Source of the DNA: Helichrysum umbraculigerum
Taxonomy: Eukaryota; Streptophyta; Magnoliopsida; Asterales; Asteraceae
Direction of reading: 5' to 3'
NCBI GenBank assembly: GCA_949592205.1
Contig: CATIUR010000004.1
Location: 96,122,337 to 96,186,336, forward strand
Length of the DNA stretch: 64,000 nucleotides
Shown: positions 10,759 through 22,572 of the stretch, in pieces
Layout of the letters: every line of letters starts with the position of its first letter
How positions within the stretch are numbered: position 1 is the first letter of the stretch
Notes under the pieces: model-generated
The model's database searches: none
The model's input: only the letters and a program-made list of their open reading frames with translations
Told to the model about the DNA's origin: nothing
Translations under genes and position numbers: made by a program

Positions 10759-12279
10759 TAGGAAGACGTACACATCCCAATCATACTAGGAAGACCTTTC
10801 ATGAATACGGCCAAGGCAATCATCAACGTCTTCGCACAAACCATCAGTTTGCAGTCTCAGGGAGAAACCATCACTTTCCATATCGACAATCCTAACGCTG
10901 GAGACCAAGCCGATATGTACATGATCTCCATGAAGACCGCCAAAGACGAAGAAACTGCAAAGTCAATAAGTGAAAGAAAATCTAGCAAGGAAATGGCAAT
11001 CACGCCATATTTTCCGATTGACCTCCGACGAATAGGACAAGAGATGAAAAATGCATCTCCATCAGCAAACAAACCAACGATGGAAGAAATTGGGAAGATA
11101 AAGATTGAAGAAGAAAACGAAAGAAGCACACCGCCAACTAATCCATTTACCACGGAAGAAATGGCAGGAAGTAACCACAATCATCCCACGAGAAGAGAAA
11201 CACTGGAGGAATATTCCAAACGCACAAGATACCAACCGCAAACCGTCATAGAACACAAAGTGCTCAAAGAATTCATCTAAAGATTTGACAAAGCGGTAGA
11301 AGGAATTAGCAACGCAGTCAACTTGCTTGCTCCTTCCCCTGCTGAACTGCAATTCTGTCAACAACAGAAACGGACTTACGCTAGGATCTACAATACCTTT
11401 AAAAGATCTAACATCTCATTCACCTCAACACAATGGGAGATGTTGGGATCCATTAGAGCGCATATGAAAGAAACTACTGGACATCCAAGCAGTCGTGCCA
11501 ACATCTTGACGATGAATGACCTCACATCGTTGCTTGACTTGCTAAATAGAGAAGATCACCTTAGTTCCAAAGAAAGCGGATCTATGGTTATCAACTCCAC
11601 TATTGAAAAACAAGTTGAGTTACTGATTGAAGAACTTAGTGATCTTGTTTCGGAGGAATCAAGGCGCGAACGACCTTTTAGGGCTACATATGAAGCACCA
11701 CTTGATATCGCTACTTTTGTTACGATCCATCTACGGGAGATTCAACAACGGAAAAGTAACTAAAGAACGAAGTTCATATTCTACTCAGGATGCAAGGAGA
11801 TACTTCGTCAGCTTGTTCTAGTTTTCTCAGAATCCGATTTCCCATTCAACAACCATCAGCACCGGCAAATAGAGAACCTGTGCACATGCATAAGAAGATT
11901 CAACGGAGACCCAAAGACCGAAAATTATGAAGGCATAAAACTGCAATTCTTGGCGTTTGTATGCTCTCTCTGGCAGAACCCACCGCCAAGAGAAGTTGTT
12001 AAGACAGACACAACCACCATGACCGACCCTAGTGGGACTATCACTAAAGCAGTCGACTACATCACCTTCGGACTTCACGGACTTGCAAGGACAACTTCAG
12101 AGCATCTTCAGAACTACAAAGAAGAATCGAGAGATAGTCCATTTGAATTGATTACGATAGTAGTCAATCATTTCATGAAAATCTATCCACCTCGATACAC
12201 CTTTCCACAACCTAGGGCCCACAACATCAACAAAGGGGATCCCATGGATGCATCCATCTTCATCTATGTAACACCTGCA
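10759..12279 (+). pseudogene. Unrecognised ORF replacing RT/RNase H/integrase in Athila-B
   Basis: After the protease tail the same reading frame runs on, broken only by in-frame stops at 10759, 11278 and 11761. No RT (YxDD), RNase H or integrase (HHCC, DDE) motif is visible. What is seen is a lysine/glutamate-rich stretch (about 10920-11280), a helical stretch with SPAELQFCQQQKRTYARIYN, a leucine-rich acidic part, and an end DASIFI. Before the solo LTR arrived the frame would have stopped with the TAG whose bases now flank the insertion at 12264. The Athila post-pol hairpin follows directly, so the frame occupies the place of pol. It might be an accessory ORF of a non-autonomous lineage or captured sequence. 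I do not recognise the family. Confidence 0.6.
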
Positions 12280-14610
12280 TAATTAGGGTAATTAATTATG
12301 CCTAATTGTTTGTAACTAGTTGTAATTAGTATGTAATAGGACTAATTACAGGCTCTATTTGTATATATAAGGTGATTTATATATATATACGCACGCGATT
12401 TGGCTAAATCGTACGAATTAACCGGACGGAGTCCGACACAACTTATTTGGACGTTGGTGACAAAACTTTTCTTAAATAATGAGGATATATTGATATATAT
12501 TGGAACGGACATTATTTATACATATTATCAAAGTATTATACATTACGTTCTGTATATTATCAAGTAAACGTATCAAACGCGACGACACAAATTAAACTAA
12601 CAAACTAATATTTTGAATAAATATTAGCGAATGATTTTCAGTAAGGATTCACATTTTAGAATATTATCTAAATAATATTTTACACGATTACTAAAATGAG
12701 CAAGGTAGTCAATTAGGACACGGAGTAAATACTGTATTTTAGGGAGTGTATTCTCTCCCTCCCCTTTTGGAACCAACGAAAAGCACCACCCATCCCCATC
12801 TCTTTCTTTTCATTTACATTAAACACACACACACAAACTCAAAACCCTCTCTAAAAATCTTCACCAATTTTCGGATTCACAAATCGACCCACAAAGATTA
12901 CATTTTCGGAATCACCATCACTAAAGGAACAAGATTAACAAAAGCCGCACCATCAAATTCGCTCTCGTTTGGTCTCGATTTGCAAAAGTAAGAATTTTCT
13001 AAAAACTTAGATTTATTCGTTTTGGTGTATTATCTTGGTGTTATAAGGTGTACACAACTTAGTTATGACCAAAACAACAAAGGAAACATGATTTTACAGC
13101 TTAAAAATACGTTTGATTTGGGTTTTGATCGGAAAATCGCGACAGCCGCAACTTTCTGGGCTGGTGTTCATCTTTGCGACACAACGTTTGTGTCGCATGC
13201 TATGTCGCATAAACCATTTAGTGTCGTACGTTATGTCGCACTATTGTGTCGCACTTTTATGCGACACAACCCTTATGTCGCTATTAAATTAGCATCGCAA
13301 GCTTTTGCGACACAACCACTGTGTCGCAGAGCTCTTGTGTCGCACTTTATGCGACACAACCACTGTGTCGCATACCAAACTTTAGTGTCGCAGATTGTGT
13401 CGCAAAAACACAGAAAACCAGAATTTTAAAGTCAAAGTTACTGTACAAAAAAGTCAAATTTTACTGTAGCAGTACTGTAGCAAATCTACTGTAGCAAAGT
13501 CAACAATTTATAATTATTTTGATGAACCGTCACCAATGGTCCAAAACTGTTTTCTCAAAACAAACAACTACGAACATACAAACGAACATTGGACTTAACT
13601 AGTTGTGTACAACTAAACGGAACGTCTTGCGAGACGCATACTTACATAACTTCATATGATTAGGCATTTGAAGGTTACGGGTTCAGAGAACCTACTTGCT
13701 TTACTTACTACTTGCTAATTGCAACTGATTACTACAAGACTCAGGTGAGTCTTACGGCCCCACTTTTACTGTTTTATCTTATTGGGGGAGATACATGCTA
13801 CTGATTTTCTTGAACACAAGTACTAAACTGTTTACTATACCAAACGAAATTGCATGAGTTTACTTACAAACAGAAGTCTCTCCATCATATATCGTTAGTT
13901 ATGGACTTAAGCGCGAACACTAGTTAATGGATCCATTAGGGAAATGACCCTCCCCACCCGGGGCAGTAGCACTGCCACGTACTGATTTACACGTAGAAAC
14001 GGGTGACTACTTATTCGTTACTGATGCTTGCTCATTTACGAGCATGTCACGGGAGCAAACTTATTACTTACGGGTTAAGCTTCGATTATGAGCCTCATGG
14101 CAACGGTATAAACTTACTTACTTACATTTGCGGGATTGCAAATACTGGTTTACGATTTCTGGACTGAAATTGCTGATTTTACGCCTGCGGGCATTACTGA
14201 TGAAATCTCGTGTTCAAAGCTGATATTACTTACAAACCTGTGAGATTCACCAACCTTTTGGTTGACACTTTTTAGCATGTTTTCTCAGGTACTCGGATGG
14301 AGTAGGATTACTCCAGGATTTTTAGCTAGAGTCACATGATTTCAACACAACTGCATTAACGGAGATTCTTAGCATTATCTTTTGTATATTTTGATTATGT
14401 AATAGAATCTCCCGCTACACGCGCGGACTCTAGGGAAACTACATTTTTGTATACGAAAACACTAAGTTTTCAAACAATATATCTATGGAATGTAACTAAT
14501 TTACAAACGTTGCATATAGATGTCGTTTACTTTATCTTTGTGCTGTGATATTTGATTAGTAACACCCCAAATTATGCTTCCGCAAAACAGTGAATTTCGG
14601 GGGTGTTACA
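12267..14610 (+). mobile_element. Solo LTR of a Gypsy element, 2344 bp, target duplication ATCTA
   Basis: It begins TGTAACACCT and ends GGGGGTGTTACA, with ATCTA directly on both sides (12262-12266 and 14611-14615). No internal domain is present, so this is the footprint of LTR-LTR recombination. Its ends and plan match the LTRs at 19893-31183 and 41180-48896, but most of the sequence differs, so it is a separate subfamily. It holds a GCGACACA/TGTGTCGC palindrome array (13176-13406) and GT...AG-like borders (about 13746 and 14289). Confidence 0.92.
13176..13406 (+). repeat. Array of GCGACACA...TGTGTCGC palindromes in the solo LTR
   Basis: There are at least four perfect or near-perfect hairpins with 8-bp arms, such as GCGACACA-ACCAC-TGTGTCGC twice and GCGACACA-ACGTT-TGTGTCGC. 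The equivalent array in the minus-strand element lies at 42850-43190. Confidence 0.8.
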
Positions 14611-14615
14611 ATCTA

Positions 14616-16235
14616 GCTAGGAGAAAAGAAGTCGAGCTCTCGACCTTAAAAGAGCGCTTCTCGGGAGGCAACCCGTGTTTACATTTCTGCAATTTTACAT
14701 TCCAAGAAGTGATGAAGTCTCCGACTATCTTTCACACTTGAATATACGAAGAAGACCGACGCATCAAGTTTTTGGCGCCACATCAAACATCAAGTTTTCA
14801 GCATCGGAATTAAGAAAAGAATATCCAACGTGTTCACACCTACGAGACCAATCACTAGAAGACTTGATCAAGAGTGAACCCAGCAAGATGAAGTTCGGCA
14901 AACGCATACCATGGAGCACTGCAACATCCGGGAAGAACTTCTAAACCGTCTCTTTCATTCGTTTTAAATATACCATATCCATTATGCTTATCACTAAGTG
15001 TGGGATTCAAACCCAACACACACTGAAAGAATGAGTCTTAGATGTTTAAAACCCTAAGTGTGGGATTTTACCCCATTCAAAGCTTAGCATAACATCGAGG
15101 ACGATGTTCCTTTAAGTGTGGGATAGCAGTAGTCTCACTACTGTAAAATGGATATTGGTATATGTTTGATTCTAAAATCGTTGCTCTTTATAAGACCTTG
15201 CTTCTTCATAAAACTAAACAAAATTTTTCAAAATTGAGTTAAAAATATATAGAAAATGAAAAAATTTTAACAAAGAATGATTTACTTTGATAAAAAGGAA
15301 AAATAAAATATAAATTCTTTTGAAAAACAAGTTTGGTAATCCCATAAAGAGCATCGCATGACTAAGCACACAACAACCCAACTTTCGATTCGTGAGGTAT
15401 CTTGAGCCATATGAAAAACATTCACTTTTAATGCTTCACCTTTTCGATTCTTGAGTGTGCCGATGTATGCGTTTAGAATCAGAACTTGCTCTTGTTATGC
15501 ATTTCGAATCCGAACTGGTGAGCAAAAAGGAGATCGAATCACATCATTCTTGAACCCATCCATACACCCAAAAATAAGTACGTTACCCCCTTTACCCACT
15601 CAAAAGCATCCCCCAAACTTCATAAAAAGTTCCAGAGATGAAAAAAGAGAAGTATTAAGGATATGACGTCGAAAAATATCTTAGAAAAATTCGAAGAAAA
15701 GAAAGTCAAATGGAGAAAAAGACTCCTCCCAAAAGAAAAATGCGTCAAATCTCCCGAAAATTCAAAAATTTCAGCTTTCCGCTTCACCAAAAAGAAAACC
15801 TATGGAAAACCAACACAACCCCCTCTCATACCACCAACACTCCACTCCACAAACCCTACATCACCTCCCTTAGAATGATTGTGGCTAGATCGACTTCACG
15901 CTCACCTAAAAGGTAACGATTTGATACTCGATCAAGCCTATGACGATAAACGATACATGACTGGCGTTCTGAGCGATTGATATAATAGAACAGGAAACCC
16001 TAAACACTTTGAGTGATTTGAGTGACCACCTTGAGAGGATCGCCTAGTCATGTATCCAAGGTCAAAAATCACAAGCATGCTCCTAAAGATTACAAACCGT
16101 CCTTTTCAAAGAACAAGTATTTTATTTTATTTTTCCAAAACCCCCTTAGTAAAGAGTTCCGCCTTAAAATATTTCATTATCTTCTTATCTTTAACCATGT
16201 TGAATACTAGTTTGCTTGAGGACAAGCAAAGTTCT
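14616..16235 (+). other. Athila-B 3' region after the solo LTR
   Basis: The non-coding 3' region parallels that of Athila-A. It has the hairpin GCGCTTCTCGGGAGGCAACCCG (14654-14675), AAGTGTGGGAT at 14996, 15056 and 15114, a hairpin at 15091-15108 and conserved blocks at about 15345-15500 and 15915-16055. An 89-codon ORF at 14675-14944 begins inside the hairpin. It has no recognisable domain, and I give it low weight as a gene. Confidence 0.7.
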
Positions 16236-16249
16236 AAGTGTGGGATACT
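16236..16249 (+). other. Athila-B polypurine-tract region
   Basis: AAGTGTGGGATACT is followed by the LTR start TGATATCGCG and preceded by TTGAGGACAAGCAA, exactly as in Athila-A. Confidence 0.7.
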
Positions 16250-18661
16250 TGATATCGCGTAAAAAGTCACGTTTTTACTACCGATATCTCTCTCATTCTG
16301 GAATGATTCTTGGCATTTTAAACTCAAAAACAGTACAAATCAATAGTATTATGCCAAGATGGTCAAAACAAGGTTGCACGATAAAAATCCAGCAAAACGG
16401 ATGTAAAACGAAGATTCCACACACGTTTGAAGATTCAAGGCATAAAAACGAGATTTCAAGACTAAAGTGCCCTCCATCAACATCCATTATTTCCAAGATG
16501 TTCTTTTTCAAAATACGAATCCAACAGAAGAAGAATCAACTGAAACAGGTAAAAAATGAAGATTTCGCGCCCGTCGGAAGATCCCAATGATCCGTACGCA
16601 ATATCTGGAGCAAAGGACCTCATCTCAGGGCCTATCTTATGTCAAAATCTTCGTTTTTGAATTACGAATCCAACAAAATAGAATCAACGCAAACAGACGT
16701 ATAACGAAGAAAACACGCACGAATCAAGAAACAAAGCAAAAGACGGCGAAACGGGGCGGGACCCAGCCAGCCGCCGCCGGTCACAGTGGTGGCGGCGCCG
16801 GCCTCCCCTACCCCATCTCACTTTCCACTTTTGGTAACTTTTGGTACCTGGTGCGCCTACTTTTCGCGTTGTACAGTACCCGGTGCGCCTACTTTTCGTG
16901 TTGTACGGTACCCGGTGCACCCTTTTGGCTACCTTTTTCTAATGTGCACCTCTTGATGCTAATGTGAGCCTAAACTCACCTATAAATAGGAGGCTTGGGT
17001 TCCATTTGCAAGACACACCATATGCACACACTTTAAGCATATTTCTTTCTTTACTTTCTCATTCTTTTGTATTACTTCAAAATTAGTATTAGGCTAGTTA
17101 GGAAGCTTGTTCAAGGTAGAACGAAAGTAAGAAATGCATTGTAATCTTCGGTGTATGCTCGGGATTGTGTCAATTAATTCAAGTCTACTTTCTCCCGCAT
17201 TTAATCCTGGTTCTTTCTATCCTTATCTATCTCAATTAATTACGTTTATATTGATTATGCTAGATTTAATTATTGCCATGATTGGAGAGTAGTATACTTG
17301 TTGTGTTTGTTTGAGATGTAGTTAGTTAATTATGGGATGATTTATAATTACATATTAAAGATCGGTAGTATTACTTTGATCGTCTTATTGCATGTTCTTG
17401 TTTAATTGTTGCCCTAGGATCATCATAGTAGTAAAATATAAATGGTCTTAATTATCCTAAAGTAATATGATGGCCCCTATTCGACTGTTACTCGATATAG
17501 TACTGGAAACACTTCAAGGTGGAGTACAAATGTATGGAAGTCGAGGAACGACCGAAGGTAGTCATATTATGAAACGATATAATATTATGAAGTAATATGA
17601 TGGCCCCTATTCGACTGTTACTGAGTATAGCGTTGGAAACACTTTAGGTGTAGTACAAATACGTGGAAGCTGCGTAACGACCAAAGGTAGTTATATTACG
17701 GACTAATATATATAAAATGAGAAACCTAGTTTAATTAACCTTTCTAAATAGACTTTTAAACTTCAAATTAATCTAACGCCTTTCCACCAATAAACGTGAT
17801 TACAACACCTTTTTACGACGTCCAATTAAAAGGTAGTCAATTGTCTGTGTCAATATAATTTGTCAAAGGTATGAAACTATGGAACCGCAAGGCTACATGG
17901 AGGATTATCGTAGGACAAGACATGGCCCAGGGTTTAAAGCGGTGGAACCACTTAAAGTGAGGAACGCTGTGAATAACTAGGGGATTTATTGGGTAGTCTT
18001 AAAGCAAGGGCTGGTTTAAAGTCATAAATGAACTGTTTTAAATACATGAATCTGTTAGGATGACAAGGAATCGTTATATGATTCAGTAATGTCTAGTACC
18101 TTAAGATTTTGTTCCCGTTCATGTGAAAGTATTATTAAACCTTAATTAAGATTTTGCTTATTATTCAAAATACTTTGTAATGTTACCATAACCTAGCTCT
18201 CGGTGTGACATGCTAATGGGATTTTAATTAGTAGGGAACCTAGTGTTTACATGCAAGTATCCAAGAGTAATAATTAACTAATATCTTTCAAAATAGTTTC
18301 TCCAAATATCATCCCATAACTTAATTAACGAAGTCTCAGCAAACACTATCTTTATTTATCTGCTTTAGGTTTTACTTTTATTCCGCTTTTATTTATTTAC
18401 TTGCCTAAGTTAGTTAATATAAAAACCAAAACCCCCACTACTTTATAAACCATTCACTAGTTTGAAAGCCCTCATCTGCCTCGCCTTAGTTTTAATTCAG
18501 TCGGTTTGAAGAACGACTCTAGGTCATACCTACCACTTGCTCACCCTTAGGATTAGCATTGTTAGGAAAAATTTAGGCCCCGCAACTACAAATTTAAAAC
18601 AACCCACTGCTGGTGCCTGGTTAGTAATCGTTAACGACACCGACCTGATCAGGCGCCAACA
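16250..18661 (+). repeat. Athila-B 3' LTR, full length, 2412 bp
   Basis: It begins TGATATCGCG after the polypurine region and ends GCGCCAACA. From 16948 on it matches the 5' LTR copy with a small number of substitutions. The first ~698 bases are the only copy in view. They contain GGTGCGCCTACTTTTCG-type repeats (about 16850-16920) just upstream of CCTATAAATAGGAGG. Confidence 0.88.
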
Positions 18662-19887
18662 TTGGCGCTGGGGCCATGTTGTTGGAGGCGTCATTACGGT
18701 TGTCGTATTAGGCACTAGAGATGACAAAACTGTAGCTGGTTGTGGAGGGACTGTTGTTATATCATGTGCTTTATCAGGAAAAAGAGAACACACAGTAGAA
18801 GGCTATGACGAGCTTGGGACAGCAGCAATATGAGGTTCATGGGGCTTTAATTGGACTGGAAAAGATGACGTGGATTCCTCAAAGTGTGAGAAAACTAGTT
18901 TTGCAAGATCCACTTGTGAAACAGTCCCGGAGAAAGGAAATGTAGACTCATCAAACTTAGCATGACGAGTGGTGTAAATCTGAGAAGTTGACGTATCCAG
19001 GCAGCGATAACCCTTATAACGAGTGTTATACCCTATAAAAACACAAGCAATACTGCGAGGGTCAAGTTTATGAGTCGAGTAATCACGTAAGTAGGGAAAA
19101 ACTCGACAACCAAACGTCCGAAAGACATTGTAGTTTGGAGTGGTACCAAACAGCAACTGAAAGGGAGATTTGTTTTGCAACACCTTTGACGGCAAACGAT
19201 TGATGATGTATACAGTGGAAGTAAAAGCGTTAACCCATAAAGAGGCTGGAGCATTAGCATTAAAAATCATTGCTAGACCGGTTTCGGTGATGTGGCGATG
19301 CTTACGCTCATCACGCCTGTTCTATTGTGGCGTATACGGGCATGATAGACGATGATGAGTACCATTTGCAATCAATAAAGATCGAACACGATGATTTGTA
19401 AATTCCGTGCCACCATCACTTTGAAACACTTTAACCTTACATGAGAATTGTGTTTATACAAAACTCAAAAAAAGCTGTAAGTACTTCAAAAAACGCAGAT
19501 TTATGTTTCAACGTATAAAACCATGTAAAGCGTGAAAAATCATCAACAAATATTGCATAGTAACGAGAACCATCCGTAGACATAACCAGGTAAAGGTCCC
19601 CACAAATCACAATGTATCATGTCTAAAACACGCAAACAACGTTTTTCATTAATAGGAAATGGTAGTTTGTGACTTTTAGAAAGCTCACATGAAGAACAAA
19701 TACTTGGTCTGGGTAAAATAGAAGTAACAAATAATAAACCAAGCTTATTTAACAAAGAAATAGTGTCAAAAGCAACCTGTCCTAAACGATTGTGCTAGAG
19801 CTCGTAAGAAGCACGAAGCCTGTTGGAGATGAGACCAGCCATGAGGGCTTTATGACCTTGCTCTAACACATAAAGTCCATCTTCACA
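18662..19887 (-). pseudogene. Copia integrase region, decayed
   Basis: On the minus strand, 19887 to about 19700 encodes the pre-integrase zinc-binding region (CEDGLYVLEQGHKALMAG, SICSSCELSKSHKLPF), followed by the integrase start (MIHCDLWGPLP, first catalytic D). From 19270 to 18803 it reads the integrase C-terminal part (ASLWVNAFTSTVYIINRLPS, FGCRVFPYLRDYSTHKL, ACVFIGYN). A stop near 18800 and several frameshifts separate these parts. The linker to RT continues to 18662 and is cut there by Athila-B. Confidence 0.85.
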
Positions 19888-19892
19888 CCTTC
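19888..19892. other. Target-site duplication CCTTC, left copy
   Basis: CCTTC precedes TGTAACAC at 19893 and recurs after the last LTR at 31184-31188. Confidence 0.92.
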
Positions 19893-20779
19893 TGTAACAC
19901 TCCGCAAATTTAAACGCGAATATTAACGTTAATCACTTGCATTATTAGGCTAATTCCCTACTTGAGTGAATTCACAACACATTTTAGAGGTAAGTCTAGC
20001 AAAGCCCAACTAGTTAATACGCGTAGTATTACGTATTCGTAATTAGTTGTAATTACGTACTGAACGATTTAAACAAACGCGACCAAAATATACGACTGTT
20101 GGTGAACAAAATTATTTAATAAAACGGAATTATTAAATAACGTCGTAAACAATTAAATATTATGTCGATAATATTTACATAACATTTTATAACGCAAAAC
20201 GTTAACTTGTATAATTAAAATAAAACAAAGTTTGAAATTTATTAAATTAATTAATTTGGTTTCATAAAAAGATCCTAGTTAAAAATATAATGAAATGTGT
20301 CATTAAAAATATATTGGTTAAAATAAAGTAACATTTAACGATCGGGTAAACAAACACGGAGTGCAACCACGGAAACGAAAAATGGGGAACAAAACCCACC
20401 TCCCCACCTCCACCATTCTCATTTTCCATCTTTCTCTTCTCTCTCTATCCCTCACTTTCTCCATCTTTCTCTCACTCTAAAACCCACCACCAAAACCACC
20501 ACAAACACCACCAAAACTACCGCTAAACGGCATCAAATCGCAAAACCCTTTTAGGAAAAACGATCACCACAACGAGAGCTACACATCTATCTTTTCGGAT
20601 TTCAAATCCGACCACTCGTAAGTTTCCGACAAATCCCACAAATCTTTAGATTTCGAAGTTTTCGTGTTTATAATACTTAATATACCATGTATTAGTGTTA
20701 CATTAACTTATTATGTCCAAAAACATCATTAAAAACGCTTTAAAAGTCGAATTTGCATAAAAATCGATGAACGGCCAGT

Positions 20780-20920
20780 TTCGCGAGCCGAGATCCAAAT
20801 CTGACGAATCTCGCGAGTCGAGATTTGGACTTGCGAGTCGACTTGACTTGCGAGTCGACTTAACTTGCGAGTCCACTTGCGAGTTGACTTTTTGACTGCG
20901 AGTTGACTTTTTGAAAAAGT
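20780..20920 (+). repeat. GCGAGTCGACTT tandem array in the LTR
   Basis: About five units of GCGAGTCGACTT or close variants lie here, several containing the palindrome AGTCGACT. They are in the same relative place as the palindrome arrays of the solo LTR and the minus-strand element. Copies recur in the other two LTRs at about 25085-25225 and 29390-29530. Confidence 0.75.
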
Positions 20921-21670
20921 GCATTTTTGATCCTAAACGATGAATTTTGACACATTCGGACATATGTACATATATATATGTATACTTTCGGATAAAATAA
21001 CTATAAATTTAAGGATACTTTCACGCTAATCATTAAACATCTTCAAGAACCAAACCTTTATGATATAACTCGCACATGAAACACATATACTTTGGGTAGT
21101 ATACAATACGATAAATATAATAATAATACTTTGAATTATTATTACGAAAACTCACCAACGAGCCATACATATTTTCCAAAACACAAACGTATAAACCAAC
21201 ACTTTGGACATAACTTATTTGTACAAACACTAGCATGGGTGATTAGTTTAGACATCCACATACTTATTAAATCTCATACGTTTAGGACGTTAGGAGATTT
21301 CGGACTGTATTTGGGCTTAGGTTTGCTAGCACTCGCACAACAACTTAACTCAACAGGTGAGTTCACAGCCCCTACTTTTACTGTTTTAACTGCTTTTGAA
21401 CAGGGGTGGAAAACATAGTCAACGTTTTTGCTACGTGAGCAAACTTTTATATAACTACTGTGTTATACATTGTACAAACTATTTGTGACTGCGGTCAAAC
21501 TCTTACAACTGCTTTATTTATTGCCATAATTACGTTATTACATGAATGTATACTTGTCTACTCGAACGATTAGAGTACTTGAACTGTTAAACAATTATAC
21601 GAACTGGTGTTTATGAAAGGGTATTTCATACAAAAACTATTATCAACTCGTGAAATACGACTTGGTATCT

Positions 21671-21945
21671 TACCGGAGAACGACCGGTACAATTTGTATC
21701 TAGCTAGAGAACGACTAGCTGTGTAACTTACCGGAGAACGACCGGTACATATGGGTAACTTGTCGGAGAACGACCGACACTAACTTGGTATCTTGCCGGA
21801 GAACGACCGGTACTAACAGTGTAACTCGTCGGAGAACGACCGGTGCTAACTTAGTAACTTACCGGAGAACGACCGGTACAATTTGGTAACTAGTCGGTGA
21901 ACGACCGACTCACACTTTTAAAACCGCTGGAGAACGACCAACAAC
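21671..21945 (+). repeat. Hairpin array with constant AGAACGA loop, LTR copy 1
   Basis: Nine units, about 30-38 bases apart, carry the loop AGAACGA (once TGAACGA) between complementary arms. Arms vary but pairing is kept: TACCGG/CCGGTA, AGCTAG/CTAGCT, GTCGG/CCGAC. The same array occurs at about 25975-26250 and 30280-30555 in LTR copies 2 and 3. Confidence 0.88.
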
Positions 21946-21964
21946 ACGTTTCAAGCATATGATT

Positions 21965-22160
21965 TGGGTAACATCCCACGTAACTACGATTTGGGTAACA
22001 TCCCACTTAAACCAGAACTTTGGGCAAACAACCCACTAAACTTATACTTTGGATAACATTCCACAGAACATTACTTGACTGTTATGTCAATAATTTATGG
22101 AAACGTATTTGGTTTTACGAATTACACTTTTGGGTGACATCCCAACGATACTGTATAAAC
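21965..22160 (+). repeat. GGG-TAACAT-CCC hairpin array, LTR copy 1
   Basis: Immediately after the AGAACGA array, five units have a short stem: TGGG/CCCA, TGG/CCA or TTGGG/CCCAA. Loops are TAACAT, CAAACAA, ATAACATT or TGACAT. Copies recur in LTR 2 and LTR 3. Confidence 0.7.
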
Positions 22161-22572
22161 AACAAGTGGGTTACCAACTGTACTTGAAACATAAAACTTG
22201 TGAATTCACTCAACCTCGTTGTTGACTTTTACTATGTTTTTCAGGGAATTAGCTGCGCACGTAGGAACCGCCTGCACATATGGATTATAGGCGACCCACG
22301 AAGGAATAGGATGCCAACTTTTGACAACTGGATTTCTTTTGTATAACTAAAACTGTTTAGTCATATTTACGAAATCTACTTTTGTAAACTTAATAACTTT
22401 CATACGATTCGATGAATCGTAAACTTTGTAATCATTATATTTGGCATCTTAAAATATATGTTCTGTTGTAATCATATGCTCTGATACGTATGCATGCTTT
22501 GTTATTGTGGCACCCCCGTACTCAAGCTAAATGCTTCCGCTAATCTAAATCAACGAATTTGGGGGTGTTACA

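Larger units (their letters stand above)
7146..18661 (+). mobile_element. Athila-B: non-autonomous Athila-type Gypsy element, nested and decayed
   Basis: The layout is a partial 5' LTR (7146-8862), tRNA-Asp-type primer site, gag-protease with stops, an unrecognised frame in place of RT-RNase H-integrase, a long 3' region, a polypurine tract and a full 3' LTR (16250-18661). A solo LTR (12267-14610) is inserted in the body. Athila-A is inferred to split the 5' LTR at LTR position about 698. The right flank at 18662 resumes a minus-strand Copia pol, so Athila-B was inserted into that Copia. The expected 5-bp target copy begins TTGGC at 18662; its partner should lie left of the window. Confidence 0.85.
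19893..22572 (+). repeat. LTR copy 1 of the concatemer
   Basis: It starts TGTAACACTCCGC and ends GGGGGTGTTACA. From left to right it holds a CT- and CCACC-rich leader (about 20390-20520), a donor-like CTC|GTAAGT (20618), a GCGAGTCGACTT repeat array (about 20780-20920), a donor-like CAG|GTGAGT (21357), a hairpin array (21671-22160) and an acceptor-like TTTTTCAG (ending 22244). The 108-codon ORF inside (21092-21418) has no known domain and I do not call it a gene. Confidence 0.92.

Noticed and set aside
13176..13406. CRISPR-like array
   Set aside because: The repeats are palindromic and unevenly spaced without unique spacers, and this is a plant LTR.
18661..18680. Second primer-binding site after the Athila-B 3' LTR
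   Set aside because: TTGGCGCTGGGGCC looks a little like the tRNA-Asp site, but it is continuous with Copia reading on the minus strand, so it is chance.
20703..20963. 86-codon minus-strand ORF with KVNSQVDSQVKSTRKSS repeats
   Set aside because: It reads through the GCGAGTCGACTT tandem array; the repeat explains the open frame.
21092..21418. 108-codon ORF repeated in all three concatemer LTRs
   Set aside because: It has no domain, lies in the LTR across a donor-like site, and its repetition simply follows the repetition of the LTR.
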